From NCBI GenBank assembly GCA_011037195.1, contig JAAEAF010003762.1, forward strand, positions 227,584 to 291,583: DNA of 64,000 bases, written 5' to 3'. This document shows positions 34,958 through 44,889 of the stretch, piece after piece. The translations under genes were made by a program, and so were the position numbers. This DNA is from Triatoma infestans (taxonomy: Eukaryota; Arthropoda; Insecta; Hemiptera; Reduviidae). The first letter of the stretch is position 1. Every line of letters begins with the position of its first letter. The notes below the pieces were generated by a model. That model saw only the letters and a list, made by a program, of their open reading frames with translations, was not told the origin of the DNA and ran no database searches.

Positions 34958-35940
34958 GACTTTGTTTTTTGATATAAGGCCTACTTTGCCAGAAGGGACG
35001 ATAGTTTGGCTGATATTGAGGCTTTTTGCCAATAGTGCGCGATTTATTTCGATTTTTATTACTACATTCGCGATTCCAGTGGTCACCTTCACAGAATTTG
35101 CATGGCGACGGTGGTTTTGACACTACGTTTCGTTTTGTCGCGATGTTACAATTTGGAATTTTTCTTTGCACTCATGTGCCAGTGCATACCAGCACAATAT
35201 TTACAAGGCGACGGCGGTTTTTCCGTGGATTCTTTGGGAGTAACTATCTTTTTCATCGCAAATATAGAATCTTGCGATGGTTCCGAATTTAGTATATCAC
35301 TAAGGGCTCTGGCATAGGCTGGCGCCTCATCGAACGTTTTAGGGAGTTTAATTTGGACCTGAACCTTGATTGAATCCGGTAAGGGATTCAAAAAATATGC
35401 TCGATGCGGTCAGAGAAAACCTCGAGCGTTTCGTTGGATTTTGATGTAGACTAGTTATTTGTTGTAATAGGATTATAGGTGTTTTTTCTTTCTTGAATCT
35501 GTTGATCAGATTTTCCATTGCCGTCTGATAGTTTGAAGGGACATTATTATTTGCACATTGATTTTTAAATGTGTCTAAATAAATTTTCGCGGGACCAGTT
35601 AATTTGAGTATTAAAATTTCCAATTTGTCCGCTTCAGACCAACCAGAGAGGACACTACTAATTATTAAGTATCTACAAAGCTCGTAATATCGCTGTTGTG
35701 TGTACCATCGAATATATGTAAATTATTGATCATTTGGAGGTTTCTAATATTCACGGGATTTGCCGGATTGCACTTAATTAAAAGGTATGCAATTGCCTCA
35801 TCAACGTTTTTTGTTGACCATCAATTGTATATATTGCCATTTTATTAATTTTTGATAAGCGTGCTTTCAAAACTAATAAATTACCGCCTATTGGGAGATT
35901 ATGCTGTTTTAATATGTTGCTGATATCGGCAGTTTTCATA
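34958..35940 (-). pseudogene. LTR-retrotransposon gag, upstream half
   Basis: Minus-strand pieces in order: 'MKTADISNILKQHNLPIGGN' (35,850-35,930), a SAP-like helix-turn-helix start; 'KLTGPAKIYLDTFKNQC' and 'TAMENLINRFKKEKTPI' (35,348-35,623), the capsid-like core of Ty3/gypsy Gag; then 'SIKVQVQIKLPKTFDEAPAY'; then two knuckle-like motifs, 'CKYCAGMHWH' and 'CKFCEGDHWNREC' (C-x2-C-x3-H-x4-C in the second). The first knuckle has lost its last cysteine. The frame then enters the Asn run and is cut by the LINE. Frameshifts separate all pieces. It packaged element RNA when functional. Confidence 0.65.
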
Positions 35941-36059
35941 AACGGAAAAGGAAAAAAAAGTCGATAAAGTGTAAAATAATTAAATGTAAGAATAAATTTA
36001 GAAATAAATGTTGTATTAAATATTAAAAAATAAAGTGTAAACATCTAAAATTGAAAAAA

Positions 36060-36979
36060 AAAATGACTTATCTTTTTTCTTCGAAAGCTGAAGCGGGATT
36101 CGAAGTACGCTGCCAACATATAATCCAACAATGGATGTGTTGGATGGAGAGAATGGATTCGTTAAGCAACCAAGAGGACCAAGGGGACCAAGAGGCGGCC
36201 ACAGTCGCACGGGCTCTGGTCACGAACCTTTTCACTCGGTTCCGTATCCCACTGGAAGTACACACTGACCAGGGACGAAACTTCTTCAGTCGCATGATGA
36301 CCGAAGTATGCATGATATTAGGAGCCAGGAAGACGAGGACGACTCCGCTCCATCCGCAGTCGGACGGCTTAGCGGAGCGCATGGTGGGCACAATGACAGG
36401 GTAGTTGAAGAAGACGGTGGACGAGACACAGCAGGACTGGGACCCCGAATGCCCCTATTTTTGATGGCCTACAGGGCAGCCACTCATGCCAGTACCGGGT
36501 TCACTCCAGCCAGCCTTCTGTTTGGCCGGGAGATAGTCTGCCGGCCGATCTTCTCTTCGACACGCTACCCACAACAACCCCAACCACCACGACGGAGTAT
36601 GCCAGCCGCCTTAAGGAGAGACTGAAGGAGACACACCATCAGGCCCGACAGCAGATCCGGATGGCTAGTGACCGGATGAAGACCCGGTATGTCCTACGGT
36701 CCAACTCCAGTGGATTCCAACCAGGTGACCAAGCTATATAACCAGCGCCGCAGAAGGGAATAGTCCCCGAACTACAGGCGCCGTGGATAGGCCCATGTGA
36801 AGTGGCAACGCGCCTGAATGATGTGGTATACCGGATACGGACGCAGCGGCGCCATCTGAAATTGGTACACCTCGACCGATTGTCCCAGTATGAAGACCGA
36901 CGCCACGGCCCGAGTGGGAGTAACAAGAGGCGAGTGGTGTGGTATCCAGGCAATACAATTAAACACAAAAAGTCATAAG
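36060..36979 (+). pseudogene. Ty3/gypsy integrase, C-terminal half (family G)
   Basis: The plus-strand frame from about 36,180 reads 'EAATVARALVTNLFTRF', 'HTDQGRNFFS' with the second catalytic Asp of the DDE core, and 'TTPLHPQSDGLAERMVG' with the catalytic Glu. A TAG follows shortly after. Sequence continues in shifted frames through 'FLMAYRAATHASTGFTPASL' and 'FGREI', then the C-terminal 'LNDVVYRIRTQRRHLKLVHL' and a final 'RRVVWYPGN' just before the LTR. The first catalytic Asp and H2C2 finger are missing; sequence before 36,175 is not integrase. The same family supplies most fragments between 36 and 50 kb. Confidence 0.75.
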
Positions 36980-37123
36980 TGTGGGTTGTGAACTTTTAAA
37001 ATAGACACAGTAATTTATATTTGTTGTTGTGAGACCTTTAGTTCTATAAATAAAGGAGACTTTCTTTTGATTTTGCTTTTGTCCACCATCTCTGTTATTA
37101 TCATTATCACCTAGAATAGAACA
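36980..37123 (+). mobile_element. Family G gypsy LTR (3' LTR)
   Basis: About 144 bp beginning 'TGTGGGTTGTGAAC' and ending 'CTAGAATAGAACA', with a TATAAATAAA signal near 37,042. It directly follows the integrase end. Related copies are at 39,593-39,738 (minus) and, 5'-truncated, 49,923-50,021 (minus). In those copies the end is followed by 'CTGGTGTCAGAAGTGGGA' or a close variant, the probable primer-binding site. Confidence 0.65.
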
Positions 37124-37125
37124 CT

Positions 37126-37628
37126 GGAAGTCTCGCACAAGATCTACTGCCTAGTGATGGAATAGTGGAGTGTACAAGTGGTCGGTAGTCGACAGGGCGT
37201 CGACTGTTTGAGAAGGAAGGAATGTTATGTATGTCCCTTCTCGTTGATATAAATGTTGTATGTTCTGCCTACAATTGATTTTTATTACGAGCAGGGGTGA
37301 AAATTATTCCCACTGCACAACACAAATATATTACAATGGTGTCAGAAGTGGGATCTTGGGTTGAGTTCTGTTGTTCCACTAGGTGCTGTATGTGATACCC
37401 TGGCTTGGACGGCCGCTGGGAAGTCTCGCACAAGAACTACAGCCTAATGATGGAATAGTGGAGTGTACAAGTGGTCGGTAGTCGACGGGGCGTCGACTGT
37501 TTAAGAAGAAAGGAATGTTATGCATGTCCCTTCTCGATGAAATAAATGATGAATGTTCTGCATACAATTGATTTTTATTACGAGCAAGGGTGACAATTAT
37601 TCCCATTGCTCCACACAAATATATTACA
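37126..37628 (+). mobile_element. Mini LTR element (LTR-PBS-LTR)
   Basis: Two ~210-bp direct repeats (37,126-37,335 and 37,418-37,628) start 'GGAAGTCTCGCACAAG' and end 'AATATATTACA'. Each contains a TG...CA-bounded 113-bp subsegment (37,223-37,335 and 37,516-37,628). Directly after the first copy, at 37,337, is 'TGGTGTCAGAAGTGGGA', the same primer-binding-site-like string as in family G. Only about 80 bp separates the repeats and it holds no coding sequence. It is either a deleted LTR element or a tandem duplication of an LTR plus leader. Each repeat contains a TATAAATG or ATAAATG motif. Confidence 0.6.
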
Positions 37629-38053
37629 GTTTGTATAAATAAACAAGACTTTGCATTTGCTTTTGCTTTTGTCCACCATCTCTGTTATTATTATTATCAC
37701 CTAGAATAGAACCTGGTGTCTGAAGTGGAATGAGTGACGACGAAGATAGTCAGTTGAAGGGCCCTCAGCTAACTGAGTAAATGGCTCAGGAACCAAGTAA
37801 ATCAACACCAGGAGATTATGGAGAACCTTATTCAACGCATCGCGGACCCAGACAGCCGACGGAAGAAGTAGCCAGCCTCTGTGATTGCAGCCCCAGAGGT
37901 AAGCAATCAGTCATTAACAATACTAAGCATAAGAGCGAGACTACATCTGCCCTACAGCACGTGAAAGTACCAAATTTTAATAGGGAAACGCCCTGGCCCC
38001 TATTCCAGATGCAATTTGAGGCCGTAGCCCATGCCAACAAGTGGCCAGACTTG
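37629..38053 (+). pseudogene. Family G gypsy leader and gag start, plus strand
   Basis: Part of the family G LTR/leader ('TGTCCACCATCTCTG' to 'CTAGAATAGAAC') is followed by 'TGGTGTCTGAAGTGGAATGAG' in pieces and the gag start ('MSDDED'-like, then a stop). The frame at 37,781 onward includes 'QEPSKSTPGDYGEP'-type sequence in a shifted frame and 'HVKVPNFNRETPWPLFQMQF' followed by 'EAVAHANKWPDL', the conserved N-terminal Gag segment. At about 38,053 it meets minus-strand protease sequence of the same family, so this copy is cut off by an inversion junction. Confidence 0.6.
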
Positions 38054-39580
38054 TCTCTCAGGATGGCGGGATGTGTGCTTTGGGTCCCGGTGAGGTCCCC
38101 TTCTTGCTCCTCCTGGTCGTGTTCCGCTTCCAGTGCCCTTTCTTCCAGATCCACTTCCCCGCCTAGGGGTGCTACTAACCCAGCGTCCGCTTGGCTGACC
38201 AGCTCCACTTCCTCCCCGTTGACCAACAGTCGGTTTCGGGGAAGGTCGACAGGTACTGCATACATTCGCATCATATCCAGACCCATGATGCATTCATCGT
38301 TGATGTCGGCAACAAGTAGCTTGGCTTGCAGGTGCGCCAACTCCACTTCAATCCCCCCCTGGACCGGAAGGCGGGCTCCCGTAGCTGCCTGCACATATAC
38401 GGGGCATCCCGCTGATTCACACACTAGATTAGCTACCATGTTTGGTCTCACTACGGAGACTGTCGCGCCCGGGTCTACGGTGAGCAGGCAGCTCCGTCCT
38501 CCATTAGTCCCTGCACCAACAGACTTCCTTATTCTCGTCCCATCCGTGAAACAATTGCAGTGCGGGGTTGATCTAGGACCAATGAAGCCCCTCTGGCATT
38601 GACTCCTGGCTGTTTCCCTTTTCTCTGGACGTGGCTCCGGGTTGCGGGCAGTGAAATCCCGTCTCAGATACCCTCCTCGGCCACATCTCCAGCAGCTTAG
38701 CAGGCGATATCAGTAACGGCAGCTGGTCCCCTTCTCTTTCTCCCTATCTTCGGTGGTGACTCTTTGTATGGGGAGGTATCCTCATAATCCTGGTCGCGAA
38801 ATGCGAGGTCTCTGCTCTGTTTCATTGTCCTTATATGGCCAGTGGCGCGGGCAGCCGCTTCAACCATAACAGCGTGTATGGTAGCTTGTGCAATGGTCTC
38901 ATGTGTGGCTAACAGCAGGGCCTCTCTTACTGCTAGGCTCCGCAGGCCGTTAGTGAATGCATGCACGCCGAGGTATTGGAATACTGTGGGCGGGGCGTCA
39001 GGGTGCGACAGGTATATACTAACCTTTCAATATCTGCCCCATATTGCGGAAAGGTTTCCACTGGCCCTTGTAGGCGCATACTCAGCTCTGCCTGATATAT
39101 CTTCTCCCGATGCCTTTCGCCAAACCTCCCTTCTAGGGCTTGTACCAGCCGGGCGTACGAACAACTGTTTTCTTCAGACAGCCATCTAAGAACCTCCTAG
39201 GCAGGCCCCTGTAGTACCAGTAGCAGAGCTTGACACGCTCCTGGGCTGGCCACTTCTTGGAATGGGCTACGGCCACAAATTGCAATCTGGAAAAGGGGCC
39301 AGTGAGTTTCCCCATTAAATTTTGGTACTTTCACGTGCTCTAGAGAAGATGTAGTCTCGCTCTTATGCTTAGTAATGTTAATGACTGAATGCTTACTCTA
39401 TGGCTGCAATCGCCCAGACTGCCTGCATCTACTTATTCCGTCGGCTACCAGGTCCGTCGACGCGTTAAATGAGGTTCTCCATAATCTGCTGCAGTTGATT
39501 TACTTGGTTCCTGAGCCAGTATATTTGCCCAGTTAGCTGAGGGCCGTTCAACTGATTATCTTCGTCGTCACTCGTCCCAC
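38054..39580 (-). pseudogene. Family G gypsy gag-protease, minus strand
   Basis: Reading 5' to 3' on the minus strand from about 39,575: gag leader, 'FSRLQFVAVAHSKKWP' (39,133-39,315), 'HAFTNGLRSLAVREALLLAT' (38,697-38,966), a degenerate zinc knuckle 'CWRCGRGGYLRRDF' near 38,655-38,700, then the aspartic protease (38,060-38,490). The knuckle has Tyr for His and Phe for the last Cys. The protease active site, normally D-[TS]-G, reads 'TVDPGATVSVV'. 'LLVADINDECIMGLDMM' is the conserved C-terminal protease segment. So nucleic-acid binding and catalysis are both lost. The copy ends at the inverted junction near 38,053. Confidence 0.7.
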
Positions 39581-39592
39581 TTCTGACACTAG

Positions 39593-39738
39593 TGTTCTAC
39601 TCTAGGTGATAATGATAACAGAGATGGTGGACAAAAGCAAACGCAAAAGCAATGTCTCCTCTAATTATACAACTAAAGGACCCACAACAAAAAATATAAA
39701 TTACTGTGACTATTTTAAATTTCACAACACGACCCATA
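39593..39738 (-). mobile_element. Family G gypsy LTR, minus strand
   Basis: About 145 bp, complement of 36,980-37,123 with scattered differences. On the minus strand it lies between the end of an integrase gene (39,745-39,889) and the gag start of 38,054-39,580. It is therefore shared by two family G bodies in tandem on that strand. Confidence 0.6.
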
Positions 39739-39744
39739 TGATTT

Positions 39745-39889
39745 TTTGTCTTAATTGCATTGCCTGGATACCATACCACTCCCCCCCTAGGCCCGAGTGG
39801 CGGTCAGTCTTCATACTGGACCAATTGGTCGAGGTGTACCACTTTCCGGTGGCGCCGCGCATTCGGGCGCGTTGCCACCTCCATGGGCA
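39745..39889 (-). pseudogene. Family G gypsy integrase C-terminal tail
   Basis: The minus strand reads 'EVATRPNARRHRKVVHLDQL' then 'VQYED' and 'VVWYPGN', matching the end of the integrase at 36,800-36,955. The stretch ends abruptly at about 39,889, where plus-strand connection-domain sequence of the same family begins. Confidence 0.6.
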
Positions 39890-40344
39890 TGTCCCGGCGC
39901 CCCTGTGCCGGAACTTGCAAGCATTATGTGAAGGTCGAGGCTCGAGAAGAGGTATACATCAAGCAAGTAGACGAGCCACCCTGGCTCTCCTAGTGGACCC
40001 AAGAGAACTAAGGCAGGCGCAACAGAGAGCTGGAGAAACTCCTGCTAGAAATGGTGAGTGGCCAGGGCCGCTCCGCTTGCGCGGCTGTCTCGGATCGCAG
40101 CCCAGACTACAAGGCTTACTGGGCCCAATGCGAATCCCTGGTGCTAGAAGATAGCATACTACGGCGAGCCTGGGAATCGGTGGACGGCCGCCGAGTGCGG
40201 CTGCAAACGTTGGTGCCCCGGCGGCTAATCGCCGAAGTCCTAGCCGAGATGCATGATGGAGTTTCAGGGTGACATTTGGGGGCTAACAAGACGCTGCAGA
40301 AAGTGAGGGAGAAGTTCTACTGGTTGCGATGCCGAGAGGAGTGG
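39890..40344 (+). pseudogene. Family G gypsy connection region and H2C2 finger
   Basis: Plus-strand sequence from the end of RNase H through the connection into the integrase zinc finger. 'SRRPCAGTCKHYVKVEARE' starts it, 'WAQCESLVLEDSILRRAWES' and 'RLIAEVLAEMHDGVSG' follow, then 'GANKTLQKVREKFYWLRCRE'. The HH pair of the H2C2 finger is partly preserved (the second His in 'HLGANK' is replaced by a stop context). Integrase stops at 'CREEW' and the next base begins sequence antisense to BUB1. The same junction is found at 48,386 in the other arm, so it predates the duplication. Confidence 0.65.
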
Positions 40345-41243
40345 TGTGGTTCTGTTGTAGTATTCTTGTGCAAAGTATTACATCTTGCGTTTACAGTACT
40401 ACTCACTGCAGGTGTAGGAGCTCCACATTTCTTGAACAACATTCATGTGGGCAGTATAAGAAGTTTGTGATATATTAAGTGAGTCATGTAACAATCATGG
40501 TTTAGGAAATGTTGCAGCACTCTTTTGTGGAGTAATGGGATTTTGAACGATATTTTCCGTAACATGTACATCTACATTACTATCTCGTGAATACATTCTT
40601 CATTTTCATTATCTACTTCCATTTTGGGACGCTCTTTCATCGCAATATCTCCTTTTATTTCTCCTTTATCCAATTCATCCTTGCGGACAGTTATATCCTT
40701 GGTTGAATGTCTGGCTTCTCCTTTTTGTTTCAATTACTCCTCATAATGTCTAGCCATTATCTCCTCCAGACTGTATTCCGTATCACCTACATATACCAGA
40801 TATTTAGGATACATGGGTATTTTGTTTGGATCAAGTGGATCATGGACTACGACTGGGCATTTAAAAGTATCCGAATCGCCAACTTTTAATGGATTTAATG
40901 ACCATTCGACAATATCATCTTTATTATTGGAAGTACTTGTTTTATTTTTGTGTGAATTCTTCGAACATTTTCGGCATATGCTTTGTAAATTATCAGCATT
41001 AATAAGCTCAAGAAACTTTTGCCCTAATGAGATGAAAAACTGCTCATAAGAATTTCTAATTCACTTTTAGATTTTACTTTTGGGAGCCCTAGATTGAAGA
41101 TTTCATCAGCTTTCTTAAAATTATCTCTTTCTATATACGCATTAGCCCAACTAGAATAAAATATAGAACTTTCCTTGCCAGTACCATGTTCGCATACAGA
41201 TTTATACATATCTATGGGATTTGTCTGCATATTAATATATGTA
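40345..41243 (-). pseudogene. BUB1/BubR1-like pseudogene, 3' part (left arm)
   Basis: Minus-strand continuation of the copy that starts at 45,125. The stretch 41,024-41,243 reads 'NMQTNPIDMYKSVCEHGTGK', 'SSIFYSSWANAYIERDNFKK' and 'ADEIFNLGL', the TPR-like Mad3/BUB1 homology region 1 that binds the kinetochore scaffold. After a frameshift come 'VVHDPLDPNKIPMYPKYLVY' and 'VGDTEYSLEEIMARHYEE', which fit the 'FSFEE.RA' segment conserved in BUB1/BubR1. The sequence then continues in another frame to the gypsy junction. No introns interrupt it. The kinase domain is not present. Frameshifts and a TAA make it non-functional. Confidence 0.75.
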
Positions 41244-41373
41244 GTTTGTAGCCCTACTGCAGGAGCCATGGTGCCATTGGGGGATCGTCAAAGGACTGAA
41301 TCCGAAATTTTGGAAGGTACTGTACAACAAGTCTGTAAGTAGACCTAAAACGCGTATAGTACATAGTAACAAG

Positions 41374-41649
41374 GTGAGCTGTGGACTAATACCGGAGTTT
41401 TGCTCTGCTGATTGTGTTACAGCTCTCCTAGCTATCAACACCGAAGAGGGATTGGAAAGGCTGGTAATTAGCTCGGCGTACTTCCCTGGTGATGAGGATT
41501 TCCCCCTCTGCCTACTGAGTAGAATGACGGACTACTGCAGAGGAGGGAACTTACAGCTAGTGCTGGGATGCGACGCCAACGCGCACAACACAGCCTGGGG
41601 GAGCACCGACATCAACCAAATTGGGGTAAGTACCTTTATGAATTCTTAA
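41374..41649 (+). pseudogene. LINE AP endonuclease fragment
   Basis: Residues 1-91 include 'SSAYFPGDEDFPLCLLSRM', 'NLQLVLGCDANAHNTAWGS' and 'TDIN'. 'GCDANAHN' is the catalytic Asp/Asn/His segment of R1/Jockey-type AP endonucleases. The first half of the domain is missing because of 5' truncation. After residue 80 the frame shifts and ends. The related stub in the right arm (47,180-47,466, minus) ends exactly before the GCDANAHN segment. Confidence 0.75.
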
Positions 41650-42027
41650 TGGTGAAGGGTTGCATGTAGCTAATTTAGGCTCGGAACCAACCTTCGTGAC
41701 TTCAAATGGAGGGAGGTGCTGGATGTGACGCTCGCGCTGTATGTTGAGCAAAATTGCTCACTGGCATGTATCATGTGAACCATCTTGCTCGGATCATAGG
41801 CATATTAGGTTCGATATATGCACTCCACCATTGGTCATTAGTAGGCTTCGAAGCCCGAGGGAGAGTCGCTAGGAGGGATTCGTTGGGATTCTCAGCGAGT
41901 CTCTCAGTGACCTTAAGGTGGATATACGGGTGACAGAAAGTCTTGAACTGGCAGTGGCACAGGTGACCGAGGCCTACCAGGAAAACTGTTCGGAGAGGGA
42001 AAGGCCTAATAGGTCGAAGACAGTCTG

Positions 42028-42873
42028 GTGGAATGTCACCTCGAGAGAAGGAAGCGAGAGGTGAGAAGGCTGTTTAATAAAGCCAAAATCAACCAATACT
42101 GGGCATCGTATAGAAGGGTACTGACGCAGTACAACATTGAAATAAGGAAGGCCAAGCGTAAAGCTTGGCGGAGATTCTGTGAGGACGTGGCGGACACCTT
42201 GGAGTGCGCGAGAATTCACAGAATCCTCGCAAGGGAAGGTACTGCGGACAGGGTAGGGTTCCTGAAGAAAGATGGCGGAACCTACACTAACTCGGTAGAG
42301 GAGTCGCTGGAATTGCTTATGAGCACACATTTTCCAGGGTCCTCTTATGGAGAGGCCCCTCTCGAGGTTGAGGGGCTGAGAAGGCCTGGTCGGGCGGATT
42401 GGAAAATCGTGAAACACGTCATACAGCCGAATAGGCTAAGATGGGCGATTGGAAGGTTCAAGCCCTATAAAGCACCAGGCGTGGATGGGATTTACCCCGT
42501 CTTGCTGCAGAAGGCGGTGGAGGTGTTGATACCACACCTATGCAGAATCTTCAGAGGCTGCTTGGCCTGGGGATTCATACCGAGAGAATGGCAACAGGTG
42601 AAGGTCGTGTTCCTCCCCAAAGTAGGGAGGACGGCAGATCAATCGCCAAAGTCGTTTAGGCCAATAAGCCTGTCCTCCTTTCTGCTGAAGGCGATGGAGT
42701 GGATGATTGACAGGTTTATAAGGGAAGAGATTTTGAGGACAAATCCTCTTAATAATCGCCAATATGCCTATCAGGCAGGGCAATCCGTAGACTTGGCGCT
42801 GGATGACCTAAATAGGCTACTCCAAAAGTCGCTTAACGAAAAGGAAATTGCGGTAGTCCCTTTTTGGATATAG
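42028..42873 (+). pseudogene. LINE reverse transcriptase, N-terminal half
   Basis: A 281-codon open stretch. Basic linker sequence ('RKREVRRLFNKAKINQYW', 'KAKRKAWRRFCEDVADTLE') leads into RT motifs 'PYKAPGVDGIYPVLLQ', 'WQQVKVVFLPKVGR' and 'SFRPISLSSFLLKAMEWMID', then 'NNRQYAYQAGQSVD'. The frame is lost at 'FWI', just before the motif A Asp, which continues in another frame as 'FLDIEGAFNSV'. This is otherwise typical R1/LOA-type sequence. Confidence 0.8.
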
Positions 42874-42970
42874 AGGGCGCCTTTAATAGTGTGTCCTCAG
42901 ATTCTCTTGTTGGGGCACTGATAAGAAGGGGCACGCTCCTACGATCGGTCAGTGGATATGGACTAGTCTA

Positions 42971-43675
42971 TTGGGAAGGACTAATATAGCCACCATAGAT
43001 AACTCATCTCTTGTGGCCAGGGTGAGTAGAGGCTGTCCGCAGGGAGGCGTTTTGTCGCCATTGCTGTGGACGTTATTAGCTGATGACATCCTGACCAAAT
43101 TAACGGCGGAAGGCTTTCACTGCCTAGGATTTGCGGACGATTTGGCAATCGTGGTGAGGGGGCGGTTCGCGGCAACTGTCTCAGAGCGCACTCAGAGGGC
43201 GTTCAATATTGTAAATCAATGGTGCAGAGCGGAGGGGCTCTCCATCAATCCCCACAAAAATCAAGTGGTTCCTTTCACAAGGAAGAGAAATTTACAAGGC
43301 TTACAACAGCCGATACTCGGAGGGGTTGTGATTCCCTTTGCCATGGAGGCCAAATATTTGGGAGTCATGTTTGGCCGAAGGCTGACATGGAATTCTCATA
43401 TTAACATTACCACACACAAAGGCGAAATCGCCATGGGTAGGAGCAGGAGGCTGTGCGACAAAAGCTGGGGACTAAGTCCGAAGATGGCCCTGTGGATTTA
43501 TACCTGCGTAGTGAGACCAATGGTAACCCACAGGGAGGTGGTGTGGTGGACAAAGACCTTGCAGATGCGGGGGTCTGGGGCGCTCGGAAGTGTTCAAAGG
43601 CTGGCTTGCCTGACCACGACGGGTGCCATGATGACTACCCCCACTGCGGCCAGTCATCATTGGAGATCCTGTTAA
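42971..43675 (+). pseudogene. LINE reverse transcriptase, catalytic half
   Basis: This frame continues the RT after a shift. 'VSRGCPQGGVLSPLLWTLL' is motif B, and 'HCLGFADDLAIVVRG' holds the intact FADD catalytic pair. 'GLSINPHKNQVVPFTRKR' and 'AKYLGVMFGRRLTWNSHI' are the thumb. The palm is intact, unlike that in the Jockey-like LINE at 5.8 kb. It runs out of frame near 43,620 at the start of the RNase H linker. Confidence 0.8.
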
Positions 43676-44367
43676 ACCTTCCACCACTCCACATCTACGT
43701 CCAAGGCGTTGCAAGAGCAGTCGTGGCACGACTACAACAGGGAGAAGCTCCCATTTATCGCAGGCATACTGGGAATTATCAGAATTTATATGAGGAGTTG
43801 AAGGCAGACCCGATTTCGAGTCTGCCTTCGGATATAATAACTCCTAGATACGACTTCCAAAAACCCTTCAAAGTCTTGATATTAGACATAGGAACATGGA
43901 AGAAGGGGCCGCCAATTACAGGCGAATGTATGTGGTACACGGACGGGTCTAAGATGGAAGATATCTCGATGAGCCTGGGAAGACTAGCCACGGTTTTTCA
44001 GGCAGAGCTAGTCGCAATTACCATCTGCGCCGTCGAAATAAGAAGACGGGGAGTGTATAACTCCAGAGTCGTCATTTATTCGCATAGCCAGGCTGCTCTG
44101 CGGGCAATTGACTCGTGGGAGATCAACTCAAGGCTGGCGTGGGATTGCCTAGGTGCACTCAGGGAAATTAGTAGCCATAATAAGGTCTTCCTGGTTTGGG
44201 TATCTGGGCATTCGGGTTATACAGGAAATGAGGCGGCGGACCGTCTGGCCCGGGAGGGTTCAATCAGAGCACTTATCGGGCTGGAGCCGTTTTGTGGCGT
44301 CTCAAGATGCCTCAGGAGTGCATCCATCAAGACATGGATGCAGGACGATCAAGGGAATGGTGGGTGA
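43630..44367 (+). pseudogene. LINE RNase H domain
   Basis: The C-terminal part of the open stretch that ends at 44,367. After a linker, RNase H begins at 'MWYTDGSKMED' (first catalytic Asp, about 43,928), then 'VFQAELVAITICAV' (Glu). 'VIYSHSQAALRAI' follows, where the usual YSDS Asp is His, and 'VWVSGHSGYTGNEAADRLAR' carries the last Asp. The third of the four DEDD metal ligands is therefore lost. The domain would remove element RNA during cDNA synthesis in I/R1/LOA-type elements. Confidence 0.75.
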
Positions 44368-44640
44368 AAATTTCAGGCCACAGGCAGGCGAAAACGTTTA
44401 TTCATAGCCACTCGCCCAAGCTAACTGCGGAATTACTCCAATTAGGCAGGGTGGCCATAAGGATAGCAGTTGGCGTTCTCACTGGCCATTGTAGACTTAA
44501 CAAGCACATGCATCGCATGGGCCTGGCAAGGGATAGCCTGTGTAGGTTTTGTCAGGAGAGAAGACGGCGCTGCACGTGGTGTGTCAGTGCGAGGGGCTGG
44601 TATGGCTAAGGTACCGCCTCTTTGGTAAAGAGAAGCTGGT
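44368..44640 (+). pseudogene. LINE C-terminal CCHC segment
   Basis: After a frameshift, 'LTGHCRLNKHMHRMGLARDS' leads to 'LCRFCQER' and, in the next frame, 'ALHVVCQCEGL'. Together they form the C-x2-C...H-x4-C motif that closes R1/LOA-type proteins. A frameshift lies inside the finger. The 3' UTR follows to 44,889. Confidence 0.65.
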
Positions 44641-44889
44641 GCCACAAGCCTCAGCCGGGGCCCCTTCTCGGACCTATTAATTCTTCTAAGGCAAGCAGGA
44701 CTCGAGAGGGTGCTCTGATGGCAGGTGCCCTAATTGATCACCTGGGACCCCCCCCAACTCCACAGTCCGATAACGGACAAGATCGGGGAAGGGCCTCAGA
44801 CTAGGGGGGTGCCACAATCGATCTATGAGGTGTCGCGGTGGCGCAGGCTGAAGAGCCAATCCCACCGTTAGAATCTAATCTAATCTAAC

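Larger units (their letters stand above)
41244..44889 (+). mobile_element. R1/LOA-type LINE inserted in BUB1 pseudogene
   Basis: A 5'-truncated non-LTR retrotransposon of about 3.6 kb. It starts within the AP endonuclease region and ends in the simple tail 'TCTAATCTAATCTAA'. Order: endonuclease remnant, RT, RNase H, CCHC C-terminus, 3' UTR. BUB1 sequence flanks both ends, and the target 'AYATGTA' (plus strand) is present on each side, giving a probable target duplication of 7-10 bp. The ORF is broken by several frameshifts. The right arm retains only its first ~290 bp in reverse orientation. Confidence 0.8.

Noticed and set aside
34266..35120. Plus-strand ORFs (138 and 134 codons) rich in Ile, Val, Cys and Phe, resembling membrane proteins
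   Set aside because: They are antisense shadows of the R2/Dong-type LINE and of the ATT array. The minus-strand frames carry the recognisable motifs.
36068..36968. Minus-strand ORFs over the gypsy integrase (107 and 109 codons)
   Set aside because: They are antisense to the integrase, whose plus-strand motifs (TDQG, HPQSDGLAER) are clear.
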